A stretch of DNA of 55,048 bases from an uncultured Bacteroidales bacterium (GCA_900319005.1 ONMV01000007.1:1-55048); one strand, 5' to 3'. Shown: positions 11,690 to 18,420, counted from the first letter of the stretch. The notes: generated by a model from the sequence alone, not told the origin. A program made the numbers and translations.

Positions 11690-12274
11690 ATGGCAAAGTT
11701 AGAAAGTACATTCAAAAACATGGTTCTTAGCCTTGTTATCATTTCGATGGTGGCAGCAGGAGCCCTTGCCGGCGTATATATCCTTACGCTGGAGAGCATC
11801 AACGCGCAGAAGATTGCCAAACAAGAGGCAGCTAAGAAAGCCGTTCTTGCCGGACATGAAGACGGAACGGCTATCGAAGCCGCAGTAGATGGTTTTGGCG
11901 GTCAGTTCCGAGTAATGGTAGGATTTGATGCAGAAGGAAATATCCTTGGTTACGAGATTTTGGAGCACCAAGAGACTCCGGGTCTGGGTTCGCATATGAC
12001 CCACTGGTTCAAGAACGCAGACAAACCGGGTCAGAATATCATCGGTCGCAAGGGCGGCAATCTGACGGTTAGCAAAGATGGTGGAGACGTAGATGCTATC
12101 ACCGCGGCTACTATCTCTTCCCGCGCATTCCTGAAGGCTGTCAATCAGGCTTATGCCGAGTTCCACGGAGTGGAGGCTCATACAGGTGCCAGCCAATTAA
12201 ACAAAGTACAAGGTGACGAAGTACAAGAAGAAGTTGTAGAACAAGTAACAGAAACGGAGGCTAAAGATGAGTAA
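11690..12274 (+). CDS. rnfG: Rnf complex subunit RnfG
   Basis: A 194-aa subunit with one N-terminal membrane helix (about 10-32) and a periplasmic FMN-binding domain. FMN is carried on a threonine in the motif AITAATISS, most likely T141. A clear AAGGAGG lies at 11677-11683, six bases before the ATG, which is unusual in this phylum and settles the start. The last 25 residues are a charged tail (KVQGDEVQEEVVEQVTETEA) of which the first part is encoded by a GTACAAAG-type microrepeat like those in ligA. The end overlaps rnfE by 8 nt. Confidence 0.94.
   Translation: MAKLESTFKNMVLSLVIISMVAAGALAGVYILTLESINAQKIAKQEAAKKAVLAGHEDGTAIEAAVDGFGGQFRVMVGFDAEGNILGYEILEHQETPGLGSHMTHWFKNADKPGQNIIGRKGGNLTVSKDGGDVDAITAATISSRAFLKAVNQAYAEFHGVEAHTGASQLNKVQGDEVQEEVVEQVTETEAKDE
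12199..12232 (+). repeat. In-frame microrepeat (GTACAAAG type) at the rnfG 3' end
   Basis: AACAAAGTACAAGGTGAC followed by GAAGTACAAG encodes part of the RnfG tail. It closely matches the second ligA insert. Confidence 0.62.
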
Positions 12275-12857
12275 TGGAATGAAAGTATTGACGAATGGTA
12301 TTCTCAAAGAGAACCCGACATTCGTCCTCGTACTCGGAATGTGTCCGACGCTGGCGACGACGACGAGTGCCATCAACGGTATGTCGATGGGTCTGGCAAC
12401 CATGTTCGTGCTGATTTGCTCGAACATAGTGATCTCGCTGTTGAAGAATCTCATCCCGGATAAGGTTCGTATTCCGGCGTTCATCGTGGTGATTGCGACC
12501 TTCGTGACGCTCGTTCAGTTGCTGATGCAAGCTTACCTGCCGGCTATCTACGATGTGTTGGGATTGTTTATCCCGCTGATCGTAGTGAACTGTATTGTAC
12601 TGGGTCGTGCAGAAGCTTTTGCAGCAAAGAACAGTGTGGGAATGAGTGCGCTTGACGGCATCGGAATGGGTCTTGGTTTTACGCTTGCCCTGACGCTTCT
12701 TGGCGCAGTGCGTGAGTTACTGGGAACGGGTGCATGTTTCGGTTTACATCTCTTCCCGGACAACTACGGCGCACTGGTATTCGTACTTGCACCGGGTGCA
12801 TTTATTGCGTTAGCATACTTAATGGTCATCATCAATAAGATGAAAGGTGAAAAGTGA
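12267..12857 (+). CDS. rnfE: Rnf complex subunit RnfE
   Basis: A 196-aa inner-membrane subunit with about six helices, paralogous to RnfA. It starts inside the end of rnfG (8-nt overlap), implying translational coupling. It shows the ENPTFVLVLGMCPTLA motif at about 11-26, typical of RnfE/NqrD, and the IPLIVVNCIVLGRAEAFA motif near residues 100-117. RnfA and RnfE bind an iron-sulfur centre at their interface using cysteines in these motifs and form the membrane channel. The C-terminal KMKGEK is encoded by a GTGAAAAG microrepeat. Confidence 0.94.
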   Translation: MSNGMKVLTNGILKENPTFVLVLGMCPTLATTTSAINGMSMGLATMFVLICSNIVISLLKNLIPDKVRIPAFIVVIATFVTLVQLLMQAYLPAIYDVLGLFIPLIVVNCIVLGRAEAFAAKNSVGMSALDGIGMGLGFTLALTLLGAVRELLGTGACFGLHLFPDNYGALVFVLAPGAFIALAYLMVIINKMKGEK

Positions 12858-12868
12858 AAAATGAAAGG
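12839..12868 (+). repeat. Microrepeat (GTGAAAAATGAAAG type) between rnfE and rnfA
   Basis: Tandem ATGAAAGGTGAAAAGTGAAAAATGAAAGG-like units overlap the last codons and the stop of rnfE. Confidence 0.62.
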
Positions 12869-12876
12869 ATAAATTT

Positions 12877-13470
12877 ATGGTATATTTCTTGATATTTATC
12901 TCTGCGATATTTGTTAATAATATCGTATTGAGCCAGTTCTTGGGAATTTGCCCGTTCTTAGGCGTCAGCAAGAAGATTGACACGGCAATGGGAATGAGTG
13001 CGGCAGTTGTATTCGTACTCACCCTTGCAACCGTTGTAACTTACTTGTTGCAGATGTTGTTGGTAGCCTGGGGTTTGGAGTTCTTGCAAACGATACTCTT
13101 CATCCTCATCATCGCTGCGCTTGTGCAGATGATTGAGATTATCTTGAAGAAAATCAGTCCGTCGCTCTATCAGGCGTTAGGTGTGTTCCTTCCGTTGATC
13201 ACGACTAACTGCTGTATCTTAGGTGTAGCCATCTTGGTAGCTAACGGGACAGAGAAACTGCCGATGGGAGCAGAGCACGGCATGTTGACGGGTACACTGT
13301 TTGCATTTGCAACGGCACTCGGTTTCGGTCTTGCACTCATCCTGTTTGCCGGAATCCGCGAGCAACTTGCTCTGGCTAAAGTGCCGGAGGCAATGAAGGG
13401 CACTCCGATTGCTCTTTTGACCGCAGGTCTTCTCGCGATGGCATTCATGGGCTTCAGCGGAGTAGTATAA
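12877..13470 (+). CDS. rnfA: Rnf complex subunit RnfA
   Basis: A 197-aa six-helix inner-membrane subunit. Conserved segments are NNIVLSQFLGICPFLGVSKK (about 13-32) and LITTNCCILGVAILVA (about 106-121), which carry the cysteines that bind the interfacial iron-sulfur centre with RnfE. It is the last gene of the rseC-rnfBCDGEA run and is followed by a strong terminator. Rnf couples electron flow between ferredoxin and NAD to ion transport. Confidence 0.95.
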   Translation: MVYFLIFISAIFVNNIVLSQFLGICPFLGVSKKIDTAMGMSAAVVFVLTLATVVTYLLQMLLVAWGLEFLQTILFILIIAALVQMIEIILKKISPSLYQALGVFLPLITTNCCILGVAILVANGTEKLPMGAEHGMLTGTLFAFATALGFGLALILFAGIREQLALAKVPEAMKGTPIALLTAGLLAMAFMGFSGVV

Positions 13471-13494
13471 GGCTGACAGACATATAATATAAGG

Positions 13495-13525
13495 TACGCG
13501 CACGCTCACACGTGCGCGTATTTTT
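13495..13525 (+). terminator. Terminator of the rnf operon
   Basis: A perfect 10-bp GC-rich stem (13495-13504 with 13511-13520), 6-nt loop CTCACA, followed by TTTTT. Confidence 0.9.
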
Positions 13526-13580
13526 ATGTGCCATTTGTGCGCAAAACATGTAGAAAAAAAAAAAAAAATACACTAAATTG

Positions 13581-13631
13581 AACCTATTATGTACTTAAAG
13601 TAAAATAAATAGGTTTATCTGCACTTTAAGT
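13581..13631 (+). promoter_or_regulatory. Candidate operator: nested and repeated palindromes upstream of a promoter
   Basis: Two copies of the odd-centred palindrome ACTTWAAGT occur at 13593-13601 and 13623-13631, 30 bp apart, about three helical turns. The first is itself flanked by AACCTATT (13581-13588) and AATAGGTT (13608-13615), which form an outer dyad with almost the same centre. The second copy ends 19 bp before the -33 element at 13651. This is the layout expected for a dimeric regulator acting on the peptide/lipoprotein unit. The regulator is not identified. Confidence 0.55.
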
Positions 13632-13650
13632 CAAAAAGAACACGTAATAT

Positions 13651-13681
13651 TTGTATATAAAATATAAAAGGAGTACCTTTG
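13651..13681 (+). promoter_or_regulatory. Promoter of the small peptide / lipoprotein unit
   Basis: TTG (13651-13653), 20-bp spacer, TACCTTTG (13674-13681). The 52-codon gene starts 50 nt further on. Confidence 0.75.
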
Positions 13682-13730
13682 CAGAAAATTTGCGAGAGCA
13701 CTTTTAAGAAAATAATAAAAAAATCACATA

Positions 13731-13889
13731 ATGCAAAAAGTAAAAACAATTTATCAGGCCCCGACGACAGAGGTTGTTCGGGTGCAAATGGGTGCGCATC
13801 TTTTAGATTCGAGCCAGAGTTGGCCATCTCAGGCACCAGTTAATGCAGAGCGTAAGGGCTACGGAAACGGAATTAGTGAAGATTGGTAA
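13731..13889 (+). CDS. 52-aa small protein upstream of a fimbrillin-like lipoprotein
   Basis: A short ORF starting MQKVKTIYQAPTTEVVRVQM and ending GNGISEDW. It has no signal peptide or membrane helix. The pattern (basic start, Y.AP.TEV..V, then LLDSS and a Gly/Ser/Trp-rich tail) resembles small uncharacterised Bacteroidales proteins with a YxxPxTEVxxVxxxxxLL core. Support for it being real comes from a good promoter 50 nt upstream, its own ATG, and only 15 nt to the lipoprotein gene, which has no other promoter. No function can be assigned; a leader peptide, secreted peptide or structural pilus accessory are all possible. Confidence 0.62.
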   Translation: MQKVKTIYQAPTTEVVRVQMGAHLLDSSQSWPSQAPVNAERKGYGNGISEDW

Positions 13890-13904
13890 AAGAAGGGGCA
13901 GAAA

Positions 13905-15635
13905 ATGAAAAAGACCGTATTATTCCTTAGTATATTATGCATGATTATTGCATCCCTTTCTCTGACGGGATGCAACAAGAACGAGCCGGAGCAGCCAGCA
14001 AATGTACAGAAGTATCATGTGCGTATTGAAGCAGGCAAGGTAGAAAACCAACAGATGAATGGTCCGAGACGCGCTTTGGGGCTTGAGGGCAACACGTTGA
14101 CCGCATCCTGGGCAGCGGGCGAGCAAGTGAGCGTACGCAACCTGACGAAGAATGCAGACCTGGATGGCTATCTGGCTGCGGAGTCAGCCGGCGTTCAAAC
14201 GGTTATTTCGGGTGATTTGACAGGTATTATCAATGCCGGCGACGCGTTGGAGCTGACATTCCTTTCGCCCAATTATGCCAATCAGGCAGGTACATTGGAT
14301 TATATTGCATCTCATTGCGATTATGCAAAAGATACCATCCATGTAGCGAGCGTTACATGGGGAGATATTCAGTTTGAGGAGAGTATCGCAAGTTTCAACA
14401 ACAAACAAGCGATAGCTAAGTTCATCCTCAAAAACGAAGCCAAAACGGAGAGCCTCTCTGCCTCTCAATTAGAGGTGGAGGTAGATGGTACGACTTATAC
14501 CGTTACTCCAGATCCTGCAACATCTGAGATTTTTGTTGCCCTGCCCGGTTTTAGCGAGAAGACCATCAAACTGACGGCTACCGTCAGTGGTGAGAAGTAC
14601 ACCTATACTTCCCCTTCAGCCAAGACTTTTGAGGATGGGAAATACTACATTATTACCGTTGGCATGGCTGTCAAGAATGAGGTTCATCCATTCTCCATTA
14701 GCCCAACCAAACAAATCGAGTTCGCCCATGGTAACTTGCAGTACAACGGATCAACGGGTGTTTGGCGCATCGCAGAAAATCAGTATGATTTCGTAGGAGA
14801 TAGCGTCGTGTATGGATCTATTTGGTCCGGATGGGTCGGTAATGTATATATCGGCGATGAGAAATGCAGTAATACGCAACCGAATAACGGAGAGATAATT
14901 AATAATCATGGTTGGATTGATCTATTGGGTTGGAACACGGCAAATGAACCACTTAAATGGAATGTAGATAACCAAGAATTTATTGGCACCCCATTTGTTG
15001 ATTGGGGAGTTAATGAGATTTATGATCCTAGAGCGGATATCACATACCCTGCTAACACGTGGCGTACGCTTTCCATGGATGAGTGGCATTATTTATTCTG
15101 TGGTCGTACAAATGCCGGTGACTTATTCACGACGGCATCCATTGATGGACTACCTCATGGTAACGTGAAAGGTGTAATCTTGCTGCCTGATGATTTCGTA
15201 TTGCCGACAGAATTGGCTCTAAAGACGGCTAACGACTTGTCATTTAATTTCATCGTTCCAGCAGTAGGGCTCTCGTATTACAAATACAATAATCCATTTA
15301 TTGATGTGAACGACGAGAGTGTTGATGTGGCAATAGAAGCAAATAACGGATTCATGTATAACGAAAACCGATACACAGTGTCTCAATGGGCACAATTAGA
15401 AGCAGCTGGAGCTGTATTTTTGCCTGCAGCCGGAAGACGAGATGTATATCATGGATTAGCTTCATATGTACAATTTTCACTTCTTAATGCTCATTATTGG
15501 TCTTGTACATTATTAAGCGGAGATACAGAGCCGATAGTTATGCTAATCTCTTTTGATGATTCACAAACTGTTGATGCTCATTCATCTCAACCGGCTCGAA
15601 CAGGTTGCTCCATCCGTTTGGTTAGAGATTTATAA
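13905..15635 (+). CDS. Fimbrillin-like lipoprotein with C-terminal FISUMP-like domain
   Basis: A 576-aa surface lipoprotein. The signal peptide ends in a lipobox (LSLTGC, Cys23). Residues about 35-250 resemble the beta-rich N-terminal domain of Bacteroidales fimbrillin-like proteins (TASWAAGEQVSVRN, later KYYIITVGM). Residues about 255-576 start FSISPTKQIEFAHGNLQY, include WRTLSMDEWHYLFCGR, and end with an YWSC...GCSIRLVRD segment. That ending recalls the Fibrobacter/Bacteroidetes FISUMP-type domains, which finish YWSS...GxSVRxVKD. The fold and ligand are unknown; adhesion or glycan binding is plausible. It follows a 52-aa gene after 15 nt and has a strong terminator behind it. Confidence 0.72.
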   Translation: MKKTVLFLSILCMIIASLSLTGCNKNEPEQPANVQKYHVRIEAGKVENQQMNGPRRALGLEGNTLTASWAAGEQVSVRNLTKNADLDGYLAAESAGVQTVISGDLTGIINAGDALELTFLSPNYANQAGTLDYIASHCDYAKDTIHVASVTWGDIQFEESIASFNNKQAIAKFILKNEAKTESLSASQLEVEVDGTTYTVTPDPATSEIFVALPGFSEKTIKLTATVSGEKYTYTSPSAKTFEDGKYYIITVGMAVKNEVHPFSISPTKQIEFAHGNLQYNGSTGVWRIAENQYDFVGDSVVYGSIWSGWVGNVYIGDEKCSNTQPNNGEIINNHGWIDLLGWNTANEPLKWNVDNQEFIGTPFVDWGVNEIYDPRADITYPANTWRTLSMDEWHYLFCGRTNAGDLFTTASIDGLPHGNVKGVILLPDDFVLPTELALKTANDLSFNFIVPAVGLSYYKYNNPFIDVNDESVDVAIEANNGFMYNENRYTVSQWAQLEAAGAVFLPAAGRRDVYHGLASYVQFSLLNAHYWSCTLLSGDTEPIVMLISFDDSQTVDAHSSQPARTGCSIRLVRDL

Positions 15636-15676
15636 TTGCGAAAGGGATCTTTTGGGGAAGAGAAAATCTCTAACAG

Positions 15677-15713
15677 GACCGCTTGGCGAATCGTGCCAAG
15701 CGGTCTCTTTTTG
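15677..15713 (+). terminator. Terminator after the fimbrillin-like lipoprotein
   Basis: Perfect 11-bp stem (15677-15687 with 15695-15705), 7-nt loop, then TCTTTTTG. The stretch from here to the mraZ promoter (about 150 nt) is AT-rich and holds nothing else that I can identify. Confidence 0.9.
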
Positions 15714-15867
15714 TATAGGAAGGAAGAAGGAGAAGTGTTTATCACCCATTTTGCCCCACTTTTCATTAAAATGTTAATAAGTCGTGTAAAATACTGATTT
15801 TATGAAGAATTATACTTCTATAATATTGTTTATTTCATGTTAATAAAACAATTGATAATTTTTTTCG

Positions 15868-15883
15868 TGGGGAAATGTGGTGG
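15868..15883 (+). promoter_or_regulatory. Candidate MraZ-binding boxes
   Basis: TGGGG at 15868 and TGGTGG at 15878 are spaced 10 bp apart, like the TGGG direct repeats that MraZ binds in front of its own operon in Escherichia coli. They overlap the -33 position of the mraZ promoter, where the usual TTG reads TGG, consistent with autorepression. Assignment is by position and spacing only. Confidence 0.5.
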
Positions 15884-15908
15884 ATATCAAAACTTTTTTG
15901 TACCTTTG
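15878..15908 (+). promoter_or_regulatory. Promoter of the mraZ / dcw cluster
   Basis: TACCTTTG at 15901-15908 is a strong -7 element. The -33 position (15878-15880) reads TGG and coincides with the candidate MraZ box. The leader to mraZ is about 45 nt. Confidence 0.65.
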
Positions 15909-15956
15909 CAGCGTGAAATAATTCAGAATGCACAATTGATAATTACAAATTTTGAG

Positions 15957-16415
15957 ATGCAGACATTTATTGGAAATATAGAAGGTCGGTTGGACGAGAA
16001 AGGACGTATATTTGTGCCGGCTGTTTATCGGAAGATCTTGGCGGAGGCAGAAAGCAAACGCATCGTTATGCGTAGAGATACGGACAACGAGTGTCTGATG
16101 TTCTATCCGGAGTTGGTATGGAACGAGAAAGTGGAGCAATTACGTTCTAACTTGGACGAATGGGATCCAGAGGATCAGTTGATCCTCATGCAGTTCATGG
16201 CTGACGCTGAGTATCTGGAGATGGATGGACAGGGTCGCATTCTGTTGCAAAAGAAGAATTTAGAGACCATCGGTGCGCAGCAGGACGTACTGTTTGTCGG
16301 CATGCTGAACCGCTTTGCGCTGTGGGCACCTGAGAAATTCGCCGAGAAACGTCTGAGTCAAAGCGAACTGGCTTCACGGCTGAGGGCTAAGATGAAAAAG
16401 ACAGAGGCTAAATAG
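15957..16415 (+). CDS. mraZ: Transcriptional regulator MraZ
   Basis: A 152-aa DNA-binding protein of the SpoVT/AbrB fold with two tandem MraZ domains. The first starts FIGNIEGRLDEKGRIFVPAVYR (about 3-24), the second is AEYLEMDGQGRILLQKKNLE (about 83-102). MraZ forms ring oligomers and controls the dcw operon that it heads. The open frame extends upstream to 15837, but the ATG at 15957 gives the family N-terminus and lies downstream of the promoter. It is followed after 136 nt by rsmH. Confidence 0.95.
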   Translation: MQTFIGNIEGRLDEKGRIFVPAVYRKILAEAESKRIVMRRDTDNECLMFYPELVWNEKVEQLRSNLDEWDPEDQLILMQFMADAEYLEMDGQGRILLQKKNLETIGAQQDVLFVGMLNRFALWAPEKFAEKRLSQSELASRLRAKMKKTEAK

Positions 16416-16431
16416 TAGCTGAAAAACAAAG

Positions 16432-16497
16432 GAATAACAAAATAAGAACTAACTAAGAACCAAATAAGAACTAAAGAATAACTAAAGAATTATATAA
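16432..16497 (+). repeat. Microrepeat (AATAAGAACTAA type) between mraZ and rsmH
   Basis: About six imperfect copies of an (A)ATAAGAACTAA / AGAATAACTAA unit fill the middle of the mraZ-rsmH gap. Confidence 0.65.
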
Positions 16498-16551
16498 AAT
16501 AGGCAGTACATAAACGCATAATCATAGTTCAGAAGGAGAGATAATTACACT

Positions 16552-17766
16552 ATGGAAGAGATATACCACATACCAGCAATGCTGAAAGAGACGATAGAGG
16601 GTTTGGCAATCAAGCCGAACGGGGTTTATGTGGATGTCACTTTCGGCGGCGGAGGACACAGCCGTGCAATTCTCGGTGAATTGCACGGAATTAAAAATGA
16701 AAAATTAAAAATTAAAAATGAGGTTAACAGCGGCAATTATGCCGCTGAACAGGACAAAGAAGAAGGGAGCCGGATGACATCCGGCGGAATGGACGACGTA
16801 GAAAACGCGGAGCTAAAGCCCCGCGAACAGAACGAAGAGAAGAACACGGCAGAATACAGCCGTGAACAGGACAAAGAAGAGGGCGGGCGGCTGTTCTCGT
16901 TTGATCAGGATATAGAGGCGTATGAGAATGCGATCAAAGGAGCGGGGGAAGATCGCGCATTAATGCACGATGCAAAATGGACGTTTGTGCATAGTAATTT
17001 CCGGTATTTGCGGAACTGGATGGAGTATTACGGGGTGACGGAGATTGATGGATTGTTAGCGGATTTAGGGGTTAGTTTTCATCATTTTGATTGTCCGGAG
17101 AGAGGATTCAGTTTTCGGTTTAGCGCGCCGTTGGATATGCGGATGAACCAGACCGCCAAACGGACGGCGGCAGATATAGTGAACGGGTATAGCGAGGAGG
17201 AGTTGGCGAAGTTGTTTTGGCTATACGGCGAATTGAAGAACGGGAGGGGTATCGCAAGGAATATATGCAAGGCTCGTTCTCAGAAGCCGATTTTACGGAC
17301 GGAGGAGTTGGTAGCGGCAGCAATGAATATGCCACTCGCGAAACTCACGGGCACAGAACAAGGTGCAACGCAAGGAGAAGAAGAGGGAAATCCGCCAAGA
17401 TTGGCGGATGTAAGAGAGTTGGAGATACCGACGCAGTACAAAAAGGATTTGGCACGGCTGTTTCAGGCGTTGCGGATAGAGGTGAACGACGAGATGGGGG
17501 CACTGAGGGAGATGTTAGTGGCAGCAAGAGATCTGCTGAAACCCGGAGGGCGGATAGCGATCTTGACGTATCACTCGCTGGAGGATCGGTTGGTGAAGAA
17601 TTTTCTGCGAAGCGGGAACCTCGAAGGGACGATAGAGAAGGATTTTTACGGAAATAACCTGAGTCCGTTTGAGGTGATAGAGAAAGGTCGTGAGGCGAGT
17701 GAGGAAGAGGTAGAACGTAATCCGAGGGCTCGGAGCGCCAAGTTGAGGGTGGCGGAGAAGAGGTGA
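16552..17766 (+). CDS. rsmH: 16S rRNA (cytosine-N4)-methyltransferase RsmH with three repeat-encoded insertions
   Basis: RsmH methylates C1402 of 16S rRNA using S-adenosylmethionine. The core is intact: FGGGGHS (31-37), the FDQD acidic motif (117-120), HSNFRYL (147-153), DLGVSFHH (171-178) and TYHSLEDRLVKNF (339-351). At 404 aa it is about 100 longer than usual. The excess sits in three places: residues 46-110 between the SAM loop and GGRLFSFDQD; about 130-142 (GAGEDRALMHDAK); and about 268-295 (GTEQGATQGEEEGNPPRLAD). Each is encoded by small DNA repeats that also occur outside the gene. A ribosome-binding sequence AAGGAGAG lies at 16533-16540. Whether the inserts remain in the protein as loops is not known. 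Confidence 0.94.
   Translation: MEEIYHIPAMLKETIEGLAIKPNGVYVDVTFGGGGHSRAILGELHGIKNEKLKIKNEVNSGNYAAEQDKEEGSRMTSGGMDDVENAELKPREQNEEKNTAEYSREQDKEEGGRLFSFDQDIEAYENAIKGAGEDRALMHDAKWTFVHSNFRYLRNWMEYYGVTEIDGLLADLGVSFHHFDCPERGFSFRFSAPLDMRMNQTAKRTAADIVNGYSEEELAKLFWLYGELKNGRGIARNICKARSQKPILRTEELVAAAMNMPLAKLTGTEQGATQGEEEGNPPRLADVRELEIPTQYKKDLARLFQALRIEVNDEMGALREMLVAARDLLKPGGRIAILTYHSLEDRLVKNFLRSGNLEGTIEKDFYGNNLSPFEVIEKGREASEEEVERNPRARSAKLRVAEKR
16687..16727 (+). repeat. In-frame microrepeat (AATTAAAAATT type) inside rsmH
   Basis: GAATTAAAAATGAAAAATT and following AAAAATTAAAAATGAGG units are read as GIKNEKLKIKNE, directly before the hairpin array. This is the same microrepeat as in dapA and between several genes. 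Confidence 0.7.
16728..16883 (+). repeat. 4 x 39-bp hairpin array inside rsmH
   Basis: Four units of 39 bp (13 codons). Units 1, 3 and 4 are an 8-bp inverted repeat with a 4-nt AT loop, then a tail GAACAGRACRAAGARRA. The stems differ between units: CAGCGGCA/TGCCGCTG (16728-16747), CGCGGAGC/GCCCCGCG (16806-16825, one mismatch) and CACGGCAG/CAGCCGTG (16845-16864, one mismatch). Unit 2 has a 7-bp stem GCCGGAT/ATCCGGC (16769-16785) and a diverged tail. The array is in frame and encodes EQDKEE or EQNEEK in units 1, 3 and 4. Confidence 0.85.
16951..16980 (+). repeat. ATGCACGAT hairpin repeat, copy in rsmH
   Basis: GATCGCGCATTAATGCACGA followed by TGCAAAATGG, read in frame as DRALMHDAKW. Stem ATCGCGCA/TGCACGAT (one mismatch), loop TTAA. 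It matches the copies before ftsL and in murE. Confidence 0.78.
17353..17437 (+). repeat. Third repeat-like insert in rsmH with an 8-4-8 hairpin
   Basis: A purine-rich stretch with GAACAAGG and GGAGAAGAAGAGGG, resembling the tail of the 39-bp units, is followed by a perfect hairpin ATCCGCCA-AGAT-TGGCGGAT at 17390-17409. It is in frame and encodes part of residues 268-295, which family members lack. Confidence 0.6.
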
Positions 17767-17875
17767 AAGGCTCCGACTCCCCCCATGGAGGGGGAGGGAA
17801 AAGCGGACGATGACATCGTCCTAACTATATTGACAGATGCCGAAGAAGGGGAAGAACGGAAGAGAGAGAAAAATA
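17767..17875 (+). repeat. Hairpin-rich gap between rsmH and ftsL
   Basis: Two inverted repeats: CTCCCCC/GGGGGAG (17777-17783 and 17790-17796) and GGACGAT/ATCGTCC around GAC (17805-17821). The second has the same 7-3-7 geometry and inner GATGACATC as unit 2 of the rsmH array. No gene or terminator-like T run is present. Confidence 0.6.
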
Positions 17876-17957
17876 GATCGTGCATCCATGCACGATGCAA
17901 AATATGGAAGGAATAGAGGAAAATAGATCGTGCATACATGCACGATGCAAAATATGG
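17876..17957 (+). repeat. ATGCACGAT hairpin repeat, two tandem copies before ftsL
   Basis: Copies at 17876-17907 and 17926-17957 are exactly 50 bp apart. Each has stem ATCGTGCA/TGCACGAT, loops TCCA and TACA, and an identical tail GCAAAATATGG. The ATG in the tail of the second copy (17954-17956) is the start codon of the ftsL-like gene. Confidence 0.82.
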
Positions 17958-18268
17958 CAGATACACACAATATACAGAGCTGGTTGAACGGAGAAGTGCT
18001 GAGGAGCAAAAGTATCCGGAAACAATACCCACTGATCGGATTGATTGTGGGGTTGGTGTTTCTGTATATTCTGACGGGCTATCAGTCCGTCAAACAACAA
18101 CACCGTTTGACAGACACAAAGAAAGAGATGTTAGACGCCAAGTTCCGGTACATGACCATCAGCGCCCAGTTGACTAACGCCACGCGGCAAAGTCAAATCA
18201 TCGAGGTGTTGCAGGCAAACGGGAGTGAGTTGCAGGAGAACAGAGTGCCGCCGGTGAAGATAGAATAA
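17954..18268 (+). CDS. FtsL-like cell division protein
   Basis: A 104-aa bitopic membrane protein: a short cytoplasmic start (MADTHNIQSWLNGEVLRSKS), one transmembrane helix at about residues 28-45 (GLIVGLVFLYILTGYQ), and a periplasmic coiled coil (about 46-88) with HRLTDTKKEMLDAKFRY. This is the size, topology and position of FtsL in Bacteroidota dcw clusters (rsmH, ftsL, ftsI). FtsL scaffolds FtsB and FtsQ and activates FtsWI. The ATG at 17954 is supplied by the tail of a hairpin repeat; an earlier in-frame ATG at 17930 lies within the repeat hairpin and is less likely. Confidence 0.82.
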   Translation: MADTHNIQSWLNGEVLRSKSIRKQYPLIGLIVGLVFLYILTGYQSVKQQHRLTDTKKEMLDAKFRYMTISAQLTNATRQSQIIEVLQANGSELQENRVPPVKIE

Positions 18269-18303
18269 GAACCCCACCCATCCTTCCCACAGGGGGGAGG
18301 GGA

Positions 18304-18409
18304 AGCCGGATAATATCCGGCGGAATGGACGACGTAGAAAACGCGGAGCTAAAGCCCCGCGAACAAAACGAAGAGAAGAACACGGCGGAATACCGCCGTG
18401 AACAGGACA
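18304..18409 (+). repeat. 106-bp copy of the rsmH hairpin array before ftsI
   Basis: Ungapped match to 16768-16873 inside rsmH with 5 mismatches in 106 bp by eye. It carries three of the hairpins; the last one (CACGGCGG-AATA-CCGCCGTG, 18381-18400) is a perfect 8-bp stem here and has a mismatch in rsmH. Confidence 0.88.
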
Positions 18410-18420
18410 TAACAAGATGA
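18325..18420 (+). CDS. Possible 31-codon ORF made of repeat sequence, overlapping the ftsI start
   Basis: ATG at 18325 opens a frame reading MDDVENAELKPREQNEE and on to EQDITR, stopping at TGA 18418-18420, which overlaps the ftsI ATG (ATGA). The same peptide, with one residue different over the shared part, is the insertion in RsmH. The frame is the same in both places. It may be a translated coupling ORF for ftsI or only a passive remnant of the repeat; there is no clear ribosome-binding sequence. Confidence 0.35.
   Translation: MDDVENAELKPREQNEEKNTAEYRREQDITR

Noticed and set aside
13581-13631. Interleaved inverted repeats in ABA'B' order, read as an RNA pseudoknot or riboswitch
   Set aside because: They lie upstream of the -33 element and downstream of a terminator, so they are not in the main transcript. 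The ACTTWAAGT parts are self-palindromic, which fits DNA operator sites better.
17767-17953. Possible terminator between rsmH and ftsL
   Set aside because: The hairpins there are not followed by T runs and match the small dispersed palindromes of the dcw cluster, so they are reported as repeats.
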